From JAWSVE01 sp050789445 (lineage in GTDB: Bacteria > Pseudomonadota > Gammaproteobacteria > Pseudomonadales > Cellvibrionaceae), in NCBI GenBank assembly GCA_050789445.1, contig JAILXR010000001.1, positions 62,001 through 126,000 on the forward strand: a stretch of 64,000 nt of DNA, given 5' to 3'. The notes under the pieces are model-generated. The model did no database searches. It worked only from the letters and a program-made list of their open reading frames with translations, and was not told where the DNA came from. Positions 26,546 to 35,400 of this stretch are shown here, piece after piece (positions within the stretch are counted from its first letter, which is position 1; each line of letters begins with the position of its first letter). The translations under genes and the position numbers were made by a program.

Positions 26546-26621
26546 GCTGGTGTAGCTCAGTTGGTAGAGCAGCTGACTTGTAATCAGCCGGTCGGGGGTT
26601 CGACTCCTCTCACCAGCTCCA
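26546..26621 (+). tRNA. thrU: tRNA-Thr (anticodon TGT)
   Basis: This 76-base cloverleaf has acceptor GCTGGTG/CACCAGC, D-arm GTAGCTCAGTTGGTAGAGC, anticodon arm GCTGA-CTTGTAA-TCAGC and encoded CCA. It is first of the thrU-tyrU-glyT-thrT-tufB order known from E. coli. Confidence 0.96.
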
Positions 26622-26783
26622 ATTTATTTTTGGTTATCATTGTTTGGGTAATCAGTCGGCAGATAAAAATTTGCTGAGTTTAAGGTCACCTTTGTGCTCT
26701 AACTCCTCAGAATATAAAAGATTATTCATTTTTGAGGTTGTTGACATCAGAAGGGGCGAAGCGGACAATGTCCGGCTATTTTC

Positions 26784-26867
26784 GCAGGGGTTCCCGAGTG
26801 GCCAAAGGGATCAGACTGTAAATCTGACGCGCAAGCTTCGGTGGTTCGAATCCACCCCCCTGCACCA
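26784..26867 (+). tRNA. tyrU: tRNA-Tyr (anticodon GTA)
   Basis: This is an 84-base class II tRNA with acceptor GCAGGGG/CCCCTGC, anticodon loop CTGTAAA, a long variable arm and encoded CCA. The 162-base spacer from tRNA-Thr holds no gene. Confidence 0.96.
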
Positions 26868-26974
26868 GATTTGTCAGCAGGCATCCTTTTGACCAGGTTG
26901 GTTCTGGTTGGGTACTCTACTGATAACTGCCTTGTTTTCAGCCTGTGTGGGTTTGGAGGTGAGGTAAAGCCTAA

Positions 26975-27048
<74 letters not shown>

Positions 27049-27139
27049 ATCAGCTTTATGGCATAGCGTCTTTTGTTGGTTGTTTAGGGGTTGATTGGGT
27101 TTGCTCAGGTTAGGTTTTCCGGTTCCTAGATTTTTGCCG

Positions 27140-27215
<76 letters not shown>

Positions 27216-27222
27216 GTTTCGT

Positions 27223-27258
27223 AGCCGCGGAGGATTACTTTCGCGGTTGTGTTTTTTT
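27223..27258 (+). terminator. Possible intrinsic terminator/attenuator between tRNA-Thr and tufB
   Basis: Stem AGCCGCG / CGCGGTT (7 pairs including one G-U) with a 12-base loop is followed by GTG and T7. It is weaker than a textbook terminator because of the large loop. It may reduce read-through into tufB or help release the tRNA precursor. Confidence 0.4.
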
Positions 27259-27288
27259 AGTTGTTTTGTTTTTTTTAATGATTATTTT

Positions 27289-27305
27289 CGGTCAGTTAAT
27301 GACCG
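27289..27305 (+). promoter_or_regulatory. Hairpin in the tufB leader
   Basis: The perfect inverted repeat CGGTCA-GTTAA-TGACCG ends 13 bases before the tufB Shine-Dalgarno (GGAGG, 27319-27323). It may act in translation control or mRNA processing; the tufA leader has no similar element. Confidence 0.35.
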
Positions 27306-27332
27306 GCTCACTTTCTTTGGAGGCTATCCGCA

Positions 27333-28526
27333 ATGGCGAAGGAAAAATTCGAACGTAATAAACCCCACGTCAACGTGGGCACGATTGGTCACGTTGACCA
27401 TGGTAAAACCACATTGACAGCAGCATTGACGCGCGTATGTGCGGAAGTGTGGGGCGGCGAAGCCGTGGCCTTTGCTGGTATCGATAACGCACCGGAAGAA
27501 AGAGAGCGTGGTATTACGATCTCAACCTCTCACGTTGAATATGATTCGCCAACACGCCACTACGCGCACGTTGACTGCCCGGGCCATGCTGACTATGTAA
27601 AAAACATGATCACCGGTGCGGCGCAAATGGATGGTGCTATCTTGGTGTGCTCGGCCGCTGATGGTCCTATGCCGCAAACACGTGAACACATTCTTTTGTC
27701 TCGTCAGGTAGGTGTTCCTTATATCGTTGTTTTCCTCAATAAAGCTGACATGGTTGATGATGAAGAGTTGTTAGAGCTTGTTGAGATGGAAGTGCGTGAA
27801 CTGCTTGATCAATACGAGTTCCCTGGCGACGATACACCAATCATCACTGGTTCCGCTTTGATGGCGCTTGAAGGTAAAGATGACAACGGCATGGGAACAA
27901 CAGCCGTTAAAACACTGGTTGAGAAGTTGGACGAATATATTCCAGAGCCAGAGCGTGCAACAGATAAGCCTTTCTTAATGCCAATCGAAGATGTGTTCTC
28001 GATTTCAGGCCGAGGAACAGTGGTTACGGGTCGTGTTGAGCGTGGCATCGTCACGGTTGGTGAAGAAATCGAAATTATTGGTATCAAAGACACCACAAAG
28101 ACAACCTGTACGGGTGTTGAGATGTTCCGTAAATTACTTGACGAAGGTCGTGCAGGTGAGAACGTTGGTGTGTTATTGCGTGGTACTAAGCGAGAAGAAG
28201 TTGAGCGTGGTCAAGTATTGGCTAAGCCTGGCTCTATTACGCCGCACACGAAATTCGAAGCAGAAGTTTATGTGTTGTCAAAAGATGAGGGTGGGCGTCA
28301 TACGCCATTCTTTAAGGGCTATCGTCCGCAGTTCTATTTTAGAACAACTGACGTGACGGGTGCTTGTGAGTTACCTGAAGGTGTTGAGATGGTAATGCCT
28401 GGCGACAATGTTTCAATGGTTGTGACTTTGATTGCGCCAATTGCAATGGAAGATGGTCTTCGTTTTGCAATCCGTGAGGGCGGACGTACTGTTGGTGCGA
28501 GTGTTGTCGCTAAAGTTGTTGAGTAA
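27333..28526 (+). CDS. tufB: Elongation factor Tu (copy 1)
   Basis: The 397-residue GTPase delivers aminoacyl-tRNA to the ribosome. P-loop GHVDHGKTT is at residues 19-27, with DCPGHADY and NKADMVDDEE following, then the beta-barrel domains. The ATG has GGAGG upstream. It differs from the second copy (44312-45505) only at the extreme ends: here the protein finishes GASVVAKVVE, there GAGVVSKVVA. By eye the DNA between 27348 and 28499 is identical to the other copy. Confidence 0.98.
   Translation: MAKEKFERNKPHVNVGTIGHVDHGKTTLTAALTRVCAEVWGGEAVAFAGIDNAPEERERGITISTSHVEYDSPTRHYAHVDCPGHADYVKNMITGAAQMDGAILVCSAADGPMPQTREHILLSRQVGVPYIVVFLNKADMVDDEELLELVEMEVRELLDQYEFPGDDTPIITGSALMALEGKDDNGMGTTAVKTLVEKLDEYIPEPERATDKPFLMPIEDVFSISGRGTVVTGRVERGIVTVGEEIEIIGIKDTTKTTCTGVEMFRKLLDEGRAGENVGVLLRGTKREEVERGQVLAKPGSITPHTKFEAEVYVLSKDEGGRHTPFFKGYRPQFYFRTTDVTGACELPEGVEMVMPGDNVSMVVTLIAPIAMEDGLRFAIREGGRTVGASVVAKVVE
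27348..28499 (+). repeat. tuf duplicate tract, copy 1 (about 1152 bp)
   Basis: By eye this tract matches 44327-45478 base for base, including synonymous sites. The first five codons and the last few codons differ. Such sharp edges point to gene conversion between the two tuf genes. Confidence 0.85.
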
Positions 28527-28553
28527 GTAATACTCTAAAAAAAGAGTGTTTTG

Positions 28554-28579
28554 CGTTTGGCGCCTTATGGCGCCAAACG
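28554..28579 (+). promoter_or_regulatory. Strong hairpin between tufB and tRNA-Trp
   Basis: The perfect 11-bp inverted repeat CGTTTGGCGCC-TTAT-GGCGCCAAACG is not followed by a T-run, so it is not a classical intrinsic terminator. It could stabilise the tufB 3' end or mark a processing site before the tRNA. Confidence 0.5.
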
Positions 28580-28619
28580 TGCATTAAGTGGTTGTATAGT
28601 TTCAATCCGGATTTGTAGA

Positions 28620-28695
28620 AGGCCAGTAGTTCAATTGGTAGAGCACCGGTCTCCAAAACCGGGTGTTGTGGGTTCGAGTCCCTCCTGGCCTGCCA
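28620..28695 (+). tRNA. trpT: tRNA-Trp (anticodon CCA)
   Basis: This 76-base tRNA has acceptor AGGCCAG/CTGGCCT, anticodon arm CCGGT-CTCCAAA-ACCGG and encoded CCA. Its place between tufB and secE is typical of Pseudomonas-type genomes, not of E. coli. Confidence 0.96.
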
Positions 28696-28784
28696 TTAAT
28701 AATGCATGATATTTTTTCGCTTGCTGTTGAAGAAAGTCTTATTTAGCAGATAATTAAAATTGAAATTAAGGTTGGCGCCCGCCA

Positions 28785-29159
28785 ATGAATGCAAAAGCAA
28801 TTATTGAAGAACAAGAGTTTAAATTAGATCCTGCGAAGTGGTTGTTTGTGGTTCTTGTTGTGGCTGGTGGTATTTTTGCGAACTCTTTTTATTCGGAGTT
28901 GCCCTTATATTATCGTGTTCCTGCATTGCTGGTTGCCGCGCTGGTTGCCGGTTTTGTTGCTGCAAATACCGCAAAGGGTTCAGCTCTTTTAACATTGCTT
29001 CGGGAATCTGTTGTTGAGGTTCGAAAGGTTGTTTGGCCTACTCGTGCTGAAACAAATCAAACGACTTTGATTGTCGTTGTCGTTGTCTTTGTGATGGCTT
29101 TGATTCTTTGGGGTTTGGATACTTTGTTGGGCTGGATAGCCTCACTAATATTAGGATAG
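28785..29159 (+). CDS. secE: Preprotein translocase subunit SecE
   Basis: The 124-residue inner-membrane protein has three hydrophobic segments and the conserved SVVEVRKVVWPTRAET before the last one. It clamps SecY in the translocon. The three-segment form is the gammaproteobacterial type. It is followed by nusG after 3-9 bases. Confidence 0.95.
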   Translation: MNAKAIIEEQEFKLDPAKWLFVVLVVAGGIFANSFYSELPLYYRVPALLVAALVAGFVAANTAKGSALLTLLRESVVEVRKVVWPTRAETNQTTLIVVVVVFVMALILWGLDTLLGWIASLILG

Positions 29160-29168
29160 CTGTTGCTC

Positions 29169-29702
29169 ATGGCAAAACGATGGTACGTAGTACACGCTTA
29201 TTCTGGCTATGAAAAAAAAGTAGAAAACACTTTGCGTGAGCGAATCGAACTGAACGATATGCAGGATCAGTTTGGCGATATCATGGTTCCTACAGAAGAA
29301 GTTGTAGAAATGCGTGGTGGACAAAAGCGTAAAAGTGAAAGGAAATTTTTCCCTGGATATGTCCTAGTTCAGATGGAGCTCAATGACGCCACATGGCATT
29401 TGGTAAAAGATACACCACGCGTTATGGGTTTTATTGGTGGGAAGGCCGATCAGCCTGCGCCAATTACTGAAAAAGAAGCTCAAGCTATATTGCAGCGTGT
29501 TGATGATTCTGTTGAAAAGCCAAAACCCAAAACAATATTCGAGCCTGGCGAAATGGTTCGTGTTATTGATGGGCCGTTCAATGACTTTAATGGTGTTGTT
29601 GAAGAAGTGAATTATGAAAAAAGCAGGTTACAGGTCGCTGTACTTATATTTGGTCGTTCGACGCCAGTTGAGCTTGAGTTTGGTCAGGTAGAGAAGGCCT
29701 GA
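29169..29702 (+). CDS. nusG: Transcription termination/antitermination factor NusG
   Basis: The protein has 177 residues from the ATG at 29169 (MAKRWYVVHAYSGYEKKV). The NGN domain binds the RNA polymerase clamp; the C-terminal KOW domain (GEMVRVIDGPFNDFNGVVEEV) contacts Rho or ribosomal S10. An in-frame TTG at 29163 is better spaced from TAGGA (6 bases, against 12 for the ATG) and would add two residues. I prefer the ATG because it gives the conserved N-terminus. Confidence 0.96.
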   Translation: MAKRWYVVHAYSGYEKKVENTLRERIELNDMQDQFGDIMVPTEEVVEMRGGQKRKSERKFFPGYVLVQMELNDATWHLVKDTPRVMGFIGGKADQPAPITEKEAQAILQRVDDSVEKPKPKTIFEPGEMVRVIDGPFNDFNGVVEEVNYEKSRLQVAVLIFGRSTPVELEFGQVEKA

Positions 29703-29845
29703 AGTTATTTTAATTATCTGTGCTGTTTTTGTTTGAAGTTGCTCATTCTGTTTTACATGTGTTTTGTTAGAAAATTTGTTAACGGGGAGTCTGTGATAGC
29801 GATTTTTCGCTTGAGACGTTTGGACCCATAATTAAGGAGCCTCAA

Positions 29846-30277
29846 ATGGCTAAGAAAGTCGATGCTTATATCAAGCTTCAGGTCCCTGCTGGTAAAGCAA
29901 ACCCAAGTCCCCCTGTTGGTCCTGCTTTAGGTCAACACGGCGTTAATATCATGGAGTTTTGTAAGGCGTTCAACGCTCAAACACAAAGTGTTGAGGCGGG
30001 CAGTCCAGTTCCTGTTGTGATTAGTGTATACAGTGACAGAAGCTTCACGTTCACAATGAAGACCCCGCCAGCTTCTTTTTTGTTAAAGAAAGCTGCTGGC
30101 ATTAAAAGCGGAAGCGGTCGTCCTAATACTGAAAAAGTTGGTAAGGTTACACGAGCTCAGCTTGAAGAAATCGCAACCATCAAGAAGCCAGATCTTACCG
30201 CTGCTGAAATGGAAGCCGCTGTAAGGACAATTGCGGGCAGTGCTCGTAGTGCTGGTATCGAAGTGGAGGGTGTGTAA
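29846..30277 (+). CDS. rplK: 50S ribosomal protein L11
   Basis: The 143-residue protein begins KKVDAYIKLQVPAGKANPSP, then PPVGPALGQHGVNIMEFCKAFN, the conserved L11 N-terminus. It forms the GTPase-associated centre with 23S rRNA. The ATG has AAGGAG. The 143-base gap after nusG probably holds the L11 operon promoter, but I cannot define it. Confidence 0.97.
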   Translation: MAKKVDAYIKLQVPAGKANPSPPVGPALGQHGVNIMEFCKAFNAQTQSVEAGSPVPVVISVYSDRSFTFTMKTPPASFLLKKAAGIKSGSGRPNTEKVGKVTRAQLEEIATIKKPDLTAAEMEAAVRTIAGSARSAGIEVEGV

Positions 30278-30278
30278 C

Positions 30279-30974
30279 GTGGCTAAATTAACAAAACGTC
30301 AAAAACTTTTTAATGAAAGGGTAGATAGCGCTAAGCTTTACAGCATAGATGAAGCTGTGGCTTTGCTTAAAGAGCTGTCTGCCGCTAAGTTCTCTGAAAC
30401 TGTTGAAACGGCCATAAATTTGGGCGTCGACCCGCGTAAATCAGACCAAGGTGTTCGTGGTGCAACTACTCTCCCTAATGGGGCGGGTAAAGATGTTCGT
30501 GTTGCTGTTTTTGCTCAAGGTGCTAATGCTGATGCTGCTAAAGAAGCGGGAGCAGAATTAGTTGGAATGGATGACCTTGCAGACACGATCAAAGGTGGAG
30601 CCATGGACTTTGATGTGGTTATTGCAGAACCTGCAGCCATGAGGGTTGTGGGTCAGTTGGGTCAGGTTCTCGGGCCTCGTGGTTTAATGCCAAATCCTAA
30701 GACTGGTACCGTTACTCCTGATGTAGCAACTGCAGTTAAAAATGCGAAAGCTGGCCAAGTTCGCTATCGAACTGATAAAGGTGGAATTGTACATGGCGGC
30801 ATCGGAAAAATTTCGTTTGATGCGTTAGCTATTAAACAAAATTTAGAAGCTTTGATTCTTGACCTTAAAAAAGGAAAGCCAGCAACTGCAAAAGGTGTTT
30901 ACCTTAAAAAGGTTGCTTTGAGTACGACTATGGGTCCTGGCTTGTTAATAGATCAAAACAGTTTAGAAATTTAA
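30279..30974 (+). CDS. rplA: 50S ribosomal protein L1
   Basis: The 231-residue L1 starts with GTG at 30279 (VAKLTKRQKLF), one base after the rplK stop and with GGAGG upstream. An upstream in-frame extension overlapping rplK is not family-like. L1 forms the mobile stalk at the E site and in E. coli represses the L11 operon. GPRGLMPNPKTGTVT is present. Confidence 0.97.
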   Translation: MAKLTKRQKLFNERVDSAKLYSIDEAVALLKELSAAKFSETVETAINLGVDPRKSDQGVRGATTLPNGAGKDVRVAVFAQGANADAAKEAGAELVGMDDLADTIKGGAMDFDVVIAEPAAMRVVGQLGQVLGPRGLMPNPKTGTVTPDVATAVKNAKAGQVRYRTDKGGIVHGGIGKISFDALAIKQNLEALILDLKKGKPATAKGVYLKKVALSTTMGPGLLIDQNSLEI

Positions 30975-31039
30975 ATTTTTGGTTGGGCTTGTTGCTTAAT
31001 CGATAAAGAACTTTGTGGGTTGCAATTTTTTGCAAGCTG

Positions 31040-31125
31040 TCAAAGACCGTAGGAGAGGCTCTGCTTCTTAAATTGACCGATACATCTTTTTTTGTAAAGG
31101 TCGTCCTACGCAGATGGTGAATCCC
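31040..31125 (+). promoter_or_regulatory. Ribosomal protein L10 leader
   Basis: In the 291-base gap before rplJ a long-range stem CGTAGGA (31048-31054) / TCCTACG (31104-31110) encloses GAGAGGCTCTGC and an inner stem GACC/GGTC, and is followed by CAGATGGTGA. This resembles the L10 leader found before rplJ, where L10(L12)4 binds and shuts off translation. The match is from memory of the motif, not a covariance-model search. Confidence 0.6.
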
Positions 31126-31265
31126 AATTCGGTATTTTTTAAATAAAATGCAGGATTTGATCACCGAAAATGTCTGATATGTTTTATTGTATTGGATATC
31201 AACGTGTGAAAATAATCTAACCATTTTATGTTGGTTTGTTTTTACCCAAATCCAGGAGAAATCTT

Positions 31266-31799
31266 GTGGCATTAAGACTCGAAGACAAAAAAGCGATCGT
31301 CGCTGAAGTTAACGAGACTGCTGCTAGCGCTATGTCGTTAGTTATCGCTGATTCAAGAGGCGTTAACGTAACTGACATGACTGCTCTTAGGAAGTTGGCG
31401 CGTGAAAATCAGGTTAGCCTACGTGTGGTTCGTAATACTTTAGCGAAGCGCGCAGTAGAGGGTACTGATTTTGAATGTGTCAAAGACGCTTTAGTTGGTC
31501 CATCAATCTTTGGTTTTTCTATGGAAGACCCAGGGGCGGCGGCCAGATTGTTCAAAGATTTTGCGAAAGCAAATGATAAATTTGAAATTAAAGCACTTTC
31601 TGTAGGCGGCAAGCTGTTAGAAGCTGGTCAGATTGACGCGCTTGCTAAGCTACCAACACGTGATCAAGCGTTGGCAAGCTTAATGAGTGTCATGATTGCT
31701 CCTGTAACTAAGTTGGTTCGTACTTTTAACGAAGTGCCAACAAAAGTTACTCGAGTTGTCTCAGCCGTTGCTGATAAAAAACGTGATGAAGCAGCCTAG
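31266..31799 (+). CDS. rplJ: 50S ribosomal protein L10
   Basis: The 177-residue L10 starts with GTG at 31266 (VALRLEDKKAIVAEV) after CCAGGAG. The C-terminal helices dock L7/L12 dimers to the stalk base. It is likely feedback-controlled through the leader just upstream. An upstream frame extension is not supported by the family. Confidence 0.97.
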   Translation: MALRLEDKKAIVAEVNETAASAMSLVIADSRGVNVTDMTALRKLARENQVSLRVVRNTLAKRAVEGTDFECVKDALVGPSIFGFSMEDPGAAARLFKDFAKANDKFEIKALSVGGKLLEAGQIDALAKLPTRDQALASLMSVMIAPVTKLVRTFNEVPTKVTRVVSAVADKKRDEAA

Positions 31800-31853
31800 T
31801 TTCTAGGCTTTAAATTATATCCTTAAAATTTTAATTATCTGGAGATCTGGGTC

Positions 31854-32231
31854 ATGGCTCTATCTAAAGAAGACATCTTAAATGCAATTGCTGAAATGTC
31901 AGTAATGGACGTTGTTGAACTTGTTGAAGCAATGGAAGAAAAGTTTGGTGTGTCAGCCGCAGCTGCTGTTGCTGTTGCTGCTCCTGCTGCTGGTGGAGAC
32001 GCTGCTGCTGCCGAAGAGCAAACTGAATTCGATATTGTAATAACTTCAGCTGGCGAAAAGAAAGTAAATGCAATTAAAGCAGTTCGTAGCATCACTGGTC
32101 TTGGCTTGAAAGAAGCTAAAGAGTTAGTTGATGGCGCACCTTCTACTCTTAAGGAAGGTGTTAGCAAAGAAGAAGCTGAAGATGCTAAGAAGCAACTTGA
32201 AGAAGCAGGCGCATCTGTCGAACTTAAGTAA
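31854..32231 (+). CDS. rplL: 50S ribosomal protein L7/L12
   Basis: This 125-residue stalk protein has an N-terminal dimer domain, an Ala-rich hinge (about 35-55) and the C-terminal domain AIKAVRSITGLGLKEAKELV that binds translation factors. GGAG precedes the ATG. Confidence 0.97.
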   Translation: MALSKEDILNAIAEMSVMDVVELVEAMEEKFGVSAAAAVAVAAPAAGGDAAAAEEQTEFDIVITSAGEKKVNAIKAVRSITGLGLKEAKELVDGAPSTLKEGVSKEEAEDAKKQLEEAGASVELK

Positions 32232-32263
32232 TCCGACTACGTTGGATGCTTATTGCGCTTCGT

Positions 32264-32303
32264 AAAGGTCAGGGTCGATGGGTTTTTATCTGTCGGCCTT
32301 TTC
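32264..32303 (+). terminator. Possible attenuator between rplL and rpoB
   Basis: An imperfect hairpin has its outer arm AAAGG (32264-32268) pairing with CCTTT (32297-32301), followed by TTC. In E. coli a partial terminator at this place lowers rpoBC relative to the ribosomal genes. The stem here is weak. Confidence 0.35.
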
Positions 32304-32453
32304 CTGTTTGTGTGTATTGAATAATAACTTTTGTATTTAATGGAAATTTTATCTCGTAATTAGCCAGCTAAAACTGCTAGTTGTTTACGACATTTGATTT
32401 ACACATGAACGTAACCTTATCTGCACATATCGTGAACAAGCTGGGGAATATTG

Positions 32454-35400
32454 ATGGCTTACTCATACACTGAGAAAAAACGTATCCGCAAGGATTTTGG
32501 AAACTGGCAAGGCGTCATGGACGTTCCTTACCTACTTGCGATTCAGTTAGATTCCTATCAAAAATATACTCAGGCTAATGTTGAGCCTGACGCACGTTTG
32601 GATATTGGCCTACAAGCTGCTTTTAAATCTGTTTTCCCGATTGTTAGTTATTCTGGAAATGCTGCGCTTGAGTACGTTAGTTATGTTCTAGGCAAGCCTT
32701 CGTTTGACGTAAGTGAGTGTATGCTCCGCGGCGCGACTTTTGCTGTTCCTCTGCGTGTAAAAGTACGGTTAATTATTTACGATAAAGAATCTGCAAATAA
32801 AGCGATTAAAGATATCAAAGAGCAAGAAGTTTACATGGGCGAAATTCCGCTTATGACAGACAACGGCACCTTTGTTATCAATGGAACTGAGCGAGTAATC
32901 GTATCTCAGTTACATCGTTCTCCAGGTGTGTTTTTTGATCATGATAAAGGCAAAACACATTCATCAGGAAAATTACTCTATTCAGCACGTGTAATCCCTT
33001 ACCGAGGTTCATGGTTGGATTTTGAATTTGATCCCAAAGATCTTGTTTACGTCCGAATCGATCGTCGACGTAAACTACCGGCAACAATTTTACTTCGAGC
33101 GCTCGGTTATGAAGCCGAAGAAATTTTGGGAATGTTTTTCGAAAATAGCACATTCCATATTAAAGCTGATGGCATAATCACTTTAGATTTAATCCCGTCG
33201 CGGATGCGCGGTGAAGTGTCATCTTTTGATATTAAAGATAAAAAAGGCAAAGTCATTGTTGAAGATGGCCGTCGCATTACTGCTCGGCATATTAGGCTCT
33301 TAGAAAAGGCCGGCATTACTCAGCTTGAGGTTCCCTCTAATTATTTGGTTGGTCGTGCTCTCGCTAAAAGTGCCATCGACACGAATACAGGTGAGATTTT
33401 AGTCGAGTGCAATACTGTTCTTACAGAAGAGGTTGTCACTCAGTTAGTTGATGCAAAAATTGAAACTATTGAAACTCTTTTCACAAACGAATTAGATCGA
33501 GGTGCATTTATCGCGGACACATTACGTGTCGATCCTACTCGTACAGAATTAGAATCTCTCGTTGAAATTTATCGTATGATGCGCCCAGGAGAGCCACCAA
33601 CAAAAGAGTCTGCTGAAGCGTTATTCCAAAATTTATTTTTTAGCTCTGTTCGTTATGATCTGTCGGCTGTTGGACGTATGAAGTTCAACCGGCGTTTGGG
33701 TATTGAGGGCGAAACAGGTGAAGGAACTTTATCAAAAGAAGATATTGTTCTTGTACTGAAAACATTAGTTGAAATCAGAAACGGTAATGGCGTTGTTGAT
33801 GATATCGATCACTTAGGTAATCGACGAATTCGTTCGGTTGGTGAGATGGCTGAAAATCAATTTCGTGTTGGCCTTGTACGAGTTGAGCGTGCTGTTAAAG
33901 AGCGTTTGTCGATGGCTGAATCTGAAGGGCTTATGCCTCAAGATCTTATTAATGCGAAACCAGTTGCTGCTGCAGTTAAAGAATTTTTTGGTTCAAGTCA
34001 GCTCTCTCAGTTTATGGATCAAAATAATCCATTGTCTGAGGTTACTCATAAACGCCGTGTTTCTGCACTGGGGCCCGGTGGCCTGACTCGTGAGCGTGCT
34101 GGTTTTGAAGTGCGTGATGTACATCCAACGCATTATGGGCGTGTTTGTCCTATTGAAACTCCTGAGGGTCCAAATATTGGTTTGATTAACTCGCTTGCGA
34201 CTTATGCAAGAACCAATGATTATGGATTCTTAGAAAGTCCTTATCGAAAAGTGGTGGATGGAAAAGTAACTGATCAAATTGACTACCTATCAGCAATTAA
34301 CGAAGCAGGTTTTGTGATTGCACAGGCGTCAGCAGAATTAGATAAAAATGGTAAGTTGATAGAAGAGTTAGTTTCTGTTCGTCATCAAAATGAATTTACT
34401 TTAAAAGCGCCAGAAGATGTTCAGTATATGGATGTTTCTCCTCGGCAGGTTGTTTCTGTAGCTGCATCACTTATTCCATTTTTGGAGCACGATGATGCAA
34501 ACCGTGCTTTAATGGGATCAAACATGCAGCGCCAAGCTGTTCCTACATTAAAGGCAGATAAGCCGTTTGTTGGAACTGGCATGGAACGAATTGTTGCGGC
34601 TGATTCGGGTGTTTGTGTTGTCGCTAAGAATGGCGGAGTCATTGAAAGTGTTGATTCTGGTCGAGTTGTTGTTCGAGTTGCTGATGACGAAGTTCAGTCT
34701 GGTGATGCTGGTGTAGATATTTATAATCTTACAAAGTACACACGATCTAACCAAAATACCTGTATTAACCAGCGCCCAATAGTTCGCACTGGTGATCGTA
34801 TCGCTCGTGGAGATATTCTTGCAGATGGTCCATCAGTAGATATGGGTGAGTTGGCGTTAGGGCAAAATATGCGCATCGCATTTATGCCTTGGAATGGTTA
34901 TAACTTCGAGGACTCTATTTTAGTTTCCGAGCGAGTTGTACAAGAAGATCGTTTCACGACTATTCATATTCAAGAGTTAACATGTATTGCTCGTGATACA
35001 AAACTGGGTAGTGAAGAAATCACCGCCGACATCCCCAATGTTGGTGAAGGTGCATTATCTAAATTGGACGAATCTGGTGTTGTTTATATTGGTGCTGAAG
35101 TTGGTCCTGGCGATATTTTGGTCGGCAAGGTTACTCCTAAAGGTGAAACGCAATTAACCCCAGAAGAAAAACTACTAAGAGCAATTTTTGGAGAGAAAGC
35201 GTCTGACGTAAAAGATACATCTCTTCGTGTTCCAAGTAGTACTCGCGGAACAGTTATTGATGTTCAGGTGTTTACTCGTGACGGACTTGAAAAGGATCAG
35301 CGTGCTTTAGAAATAGAAAAAGGTCAGCTGGAAGAAGTTCGTAAAGATATCAATGAAGAATATCGAATTGTCCAGACTGCTACATTTGAGCGACTCCAAA

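Noticed and set aside
27809..28356. Identical overlapping frames inside both tuf genes
   Set aside because: They recur at 44788-45335 only because the tuf genes are duplicated.
31864..32167. Antisense frames across rplL
   Set aside because: Low-complexity Ala/Gln products arise from the Ala-rich hinge of rplL read backwards.
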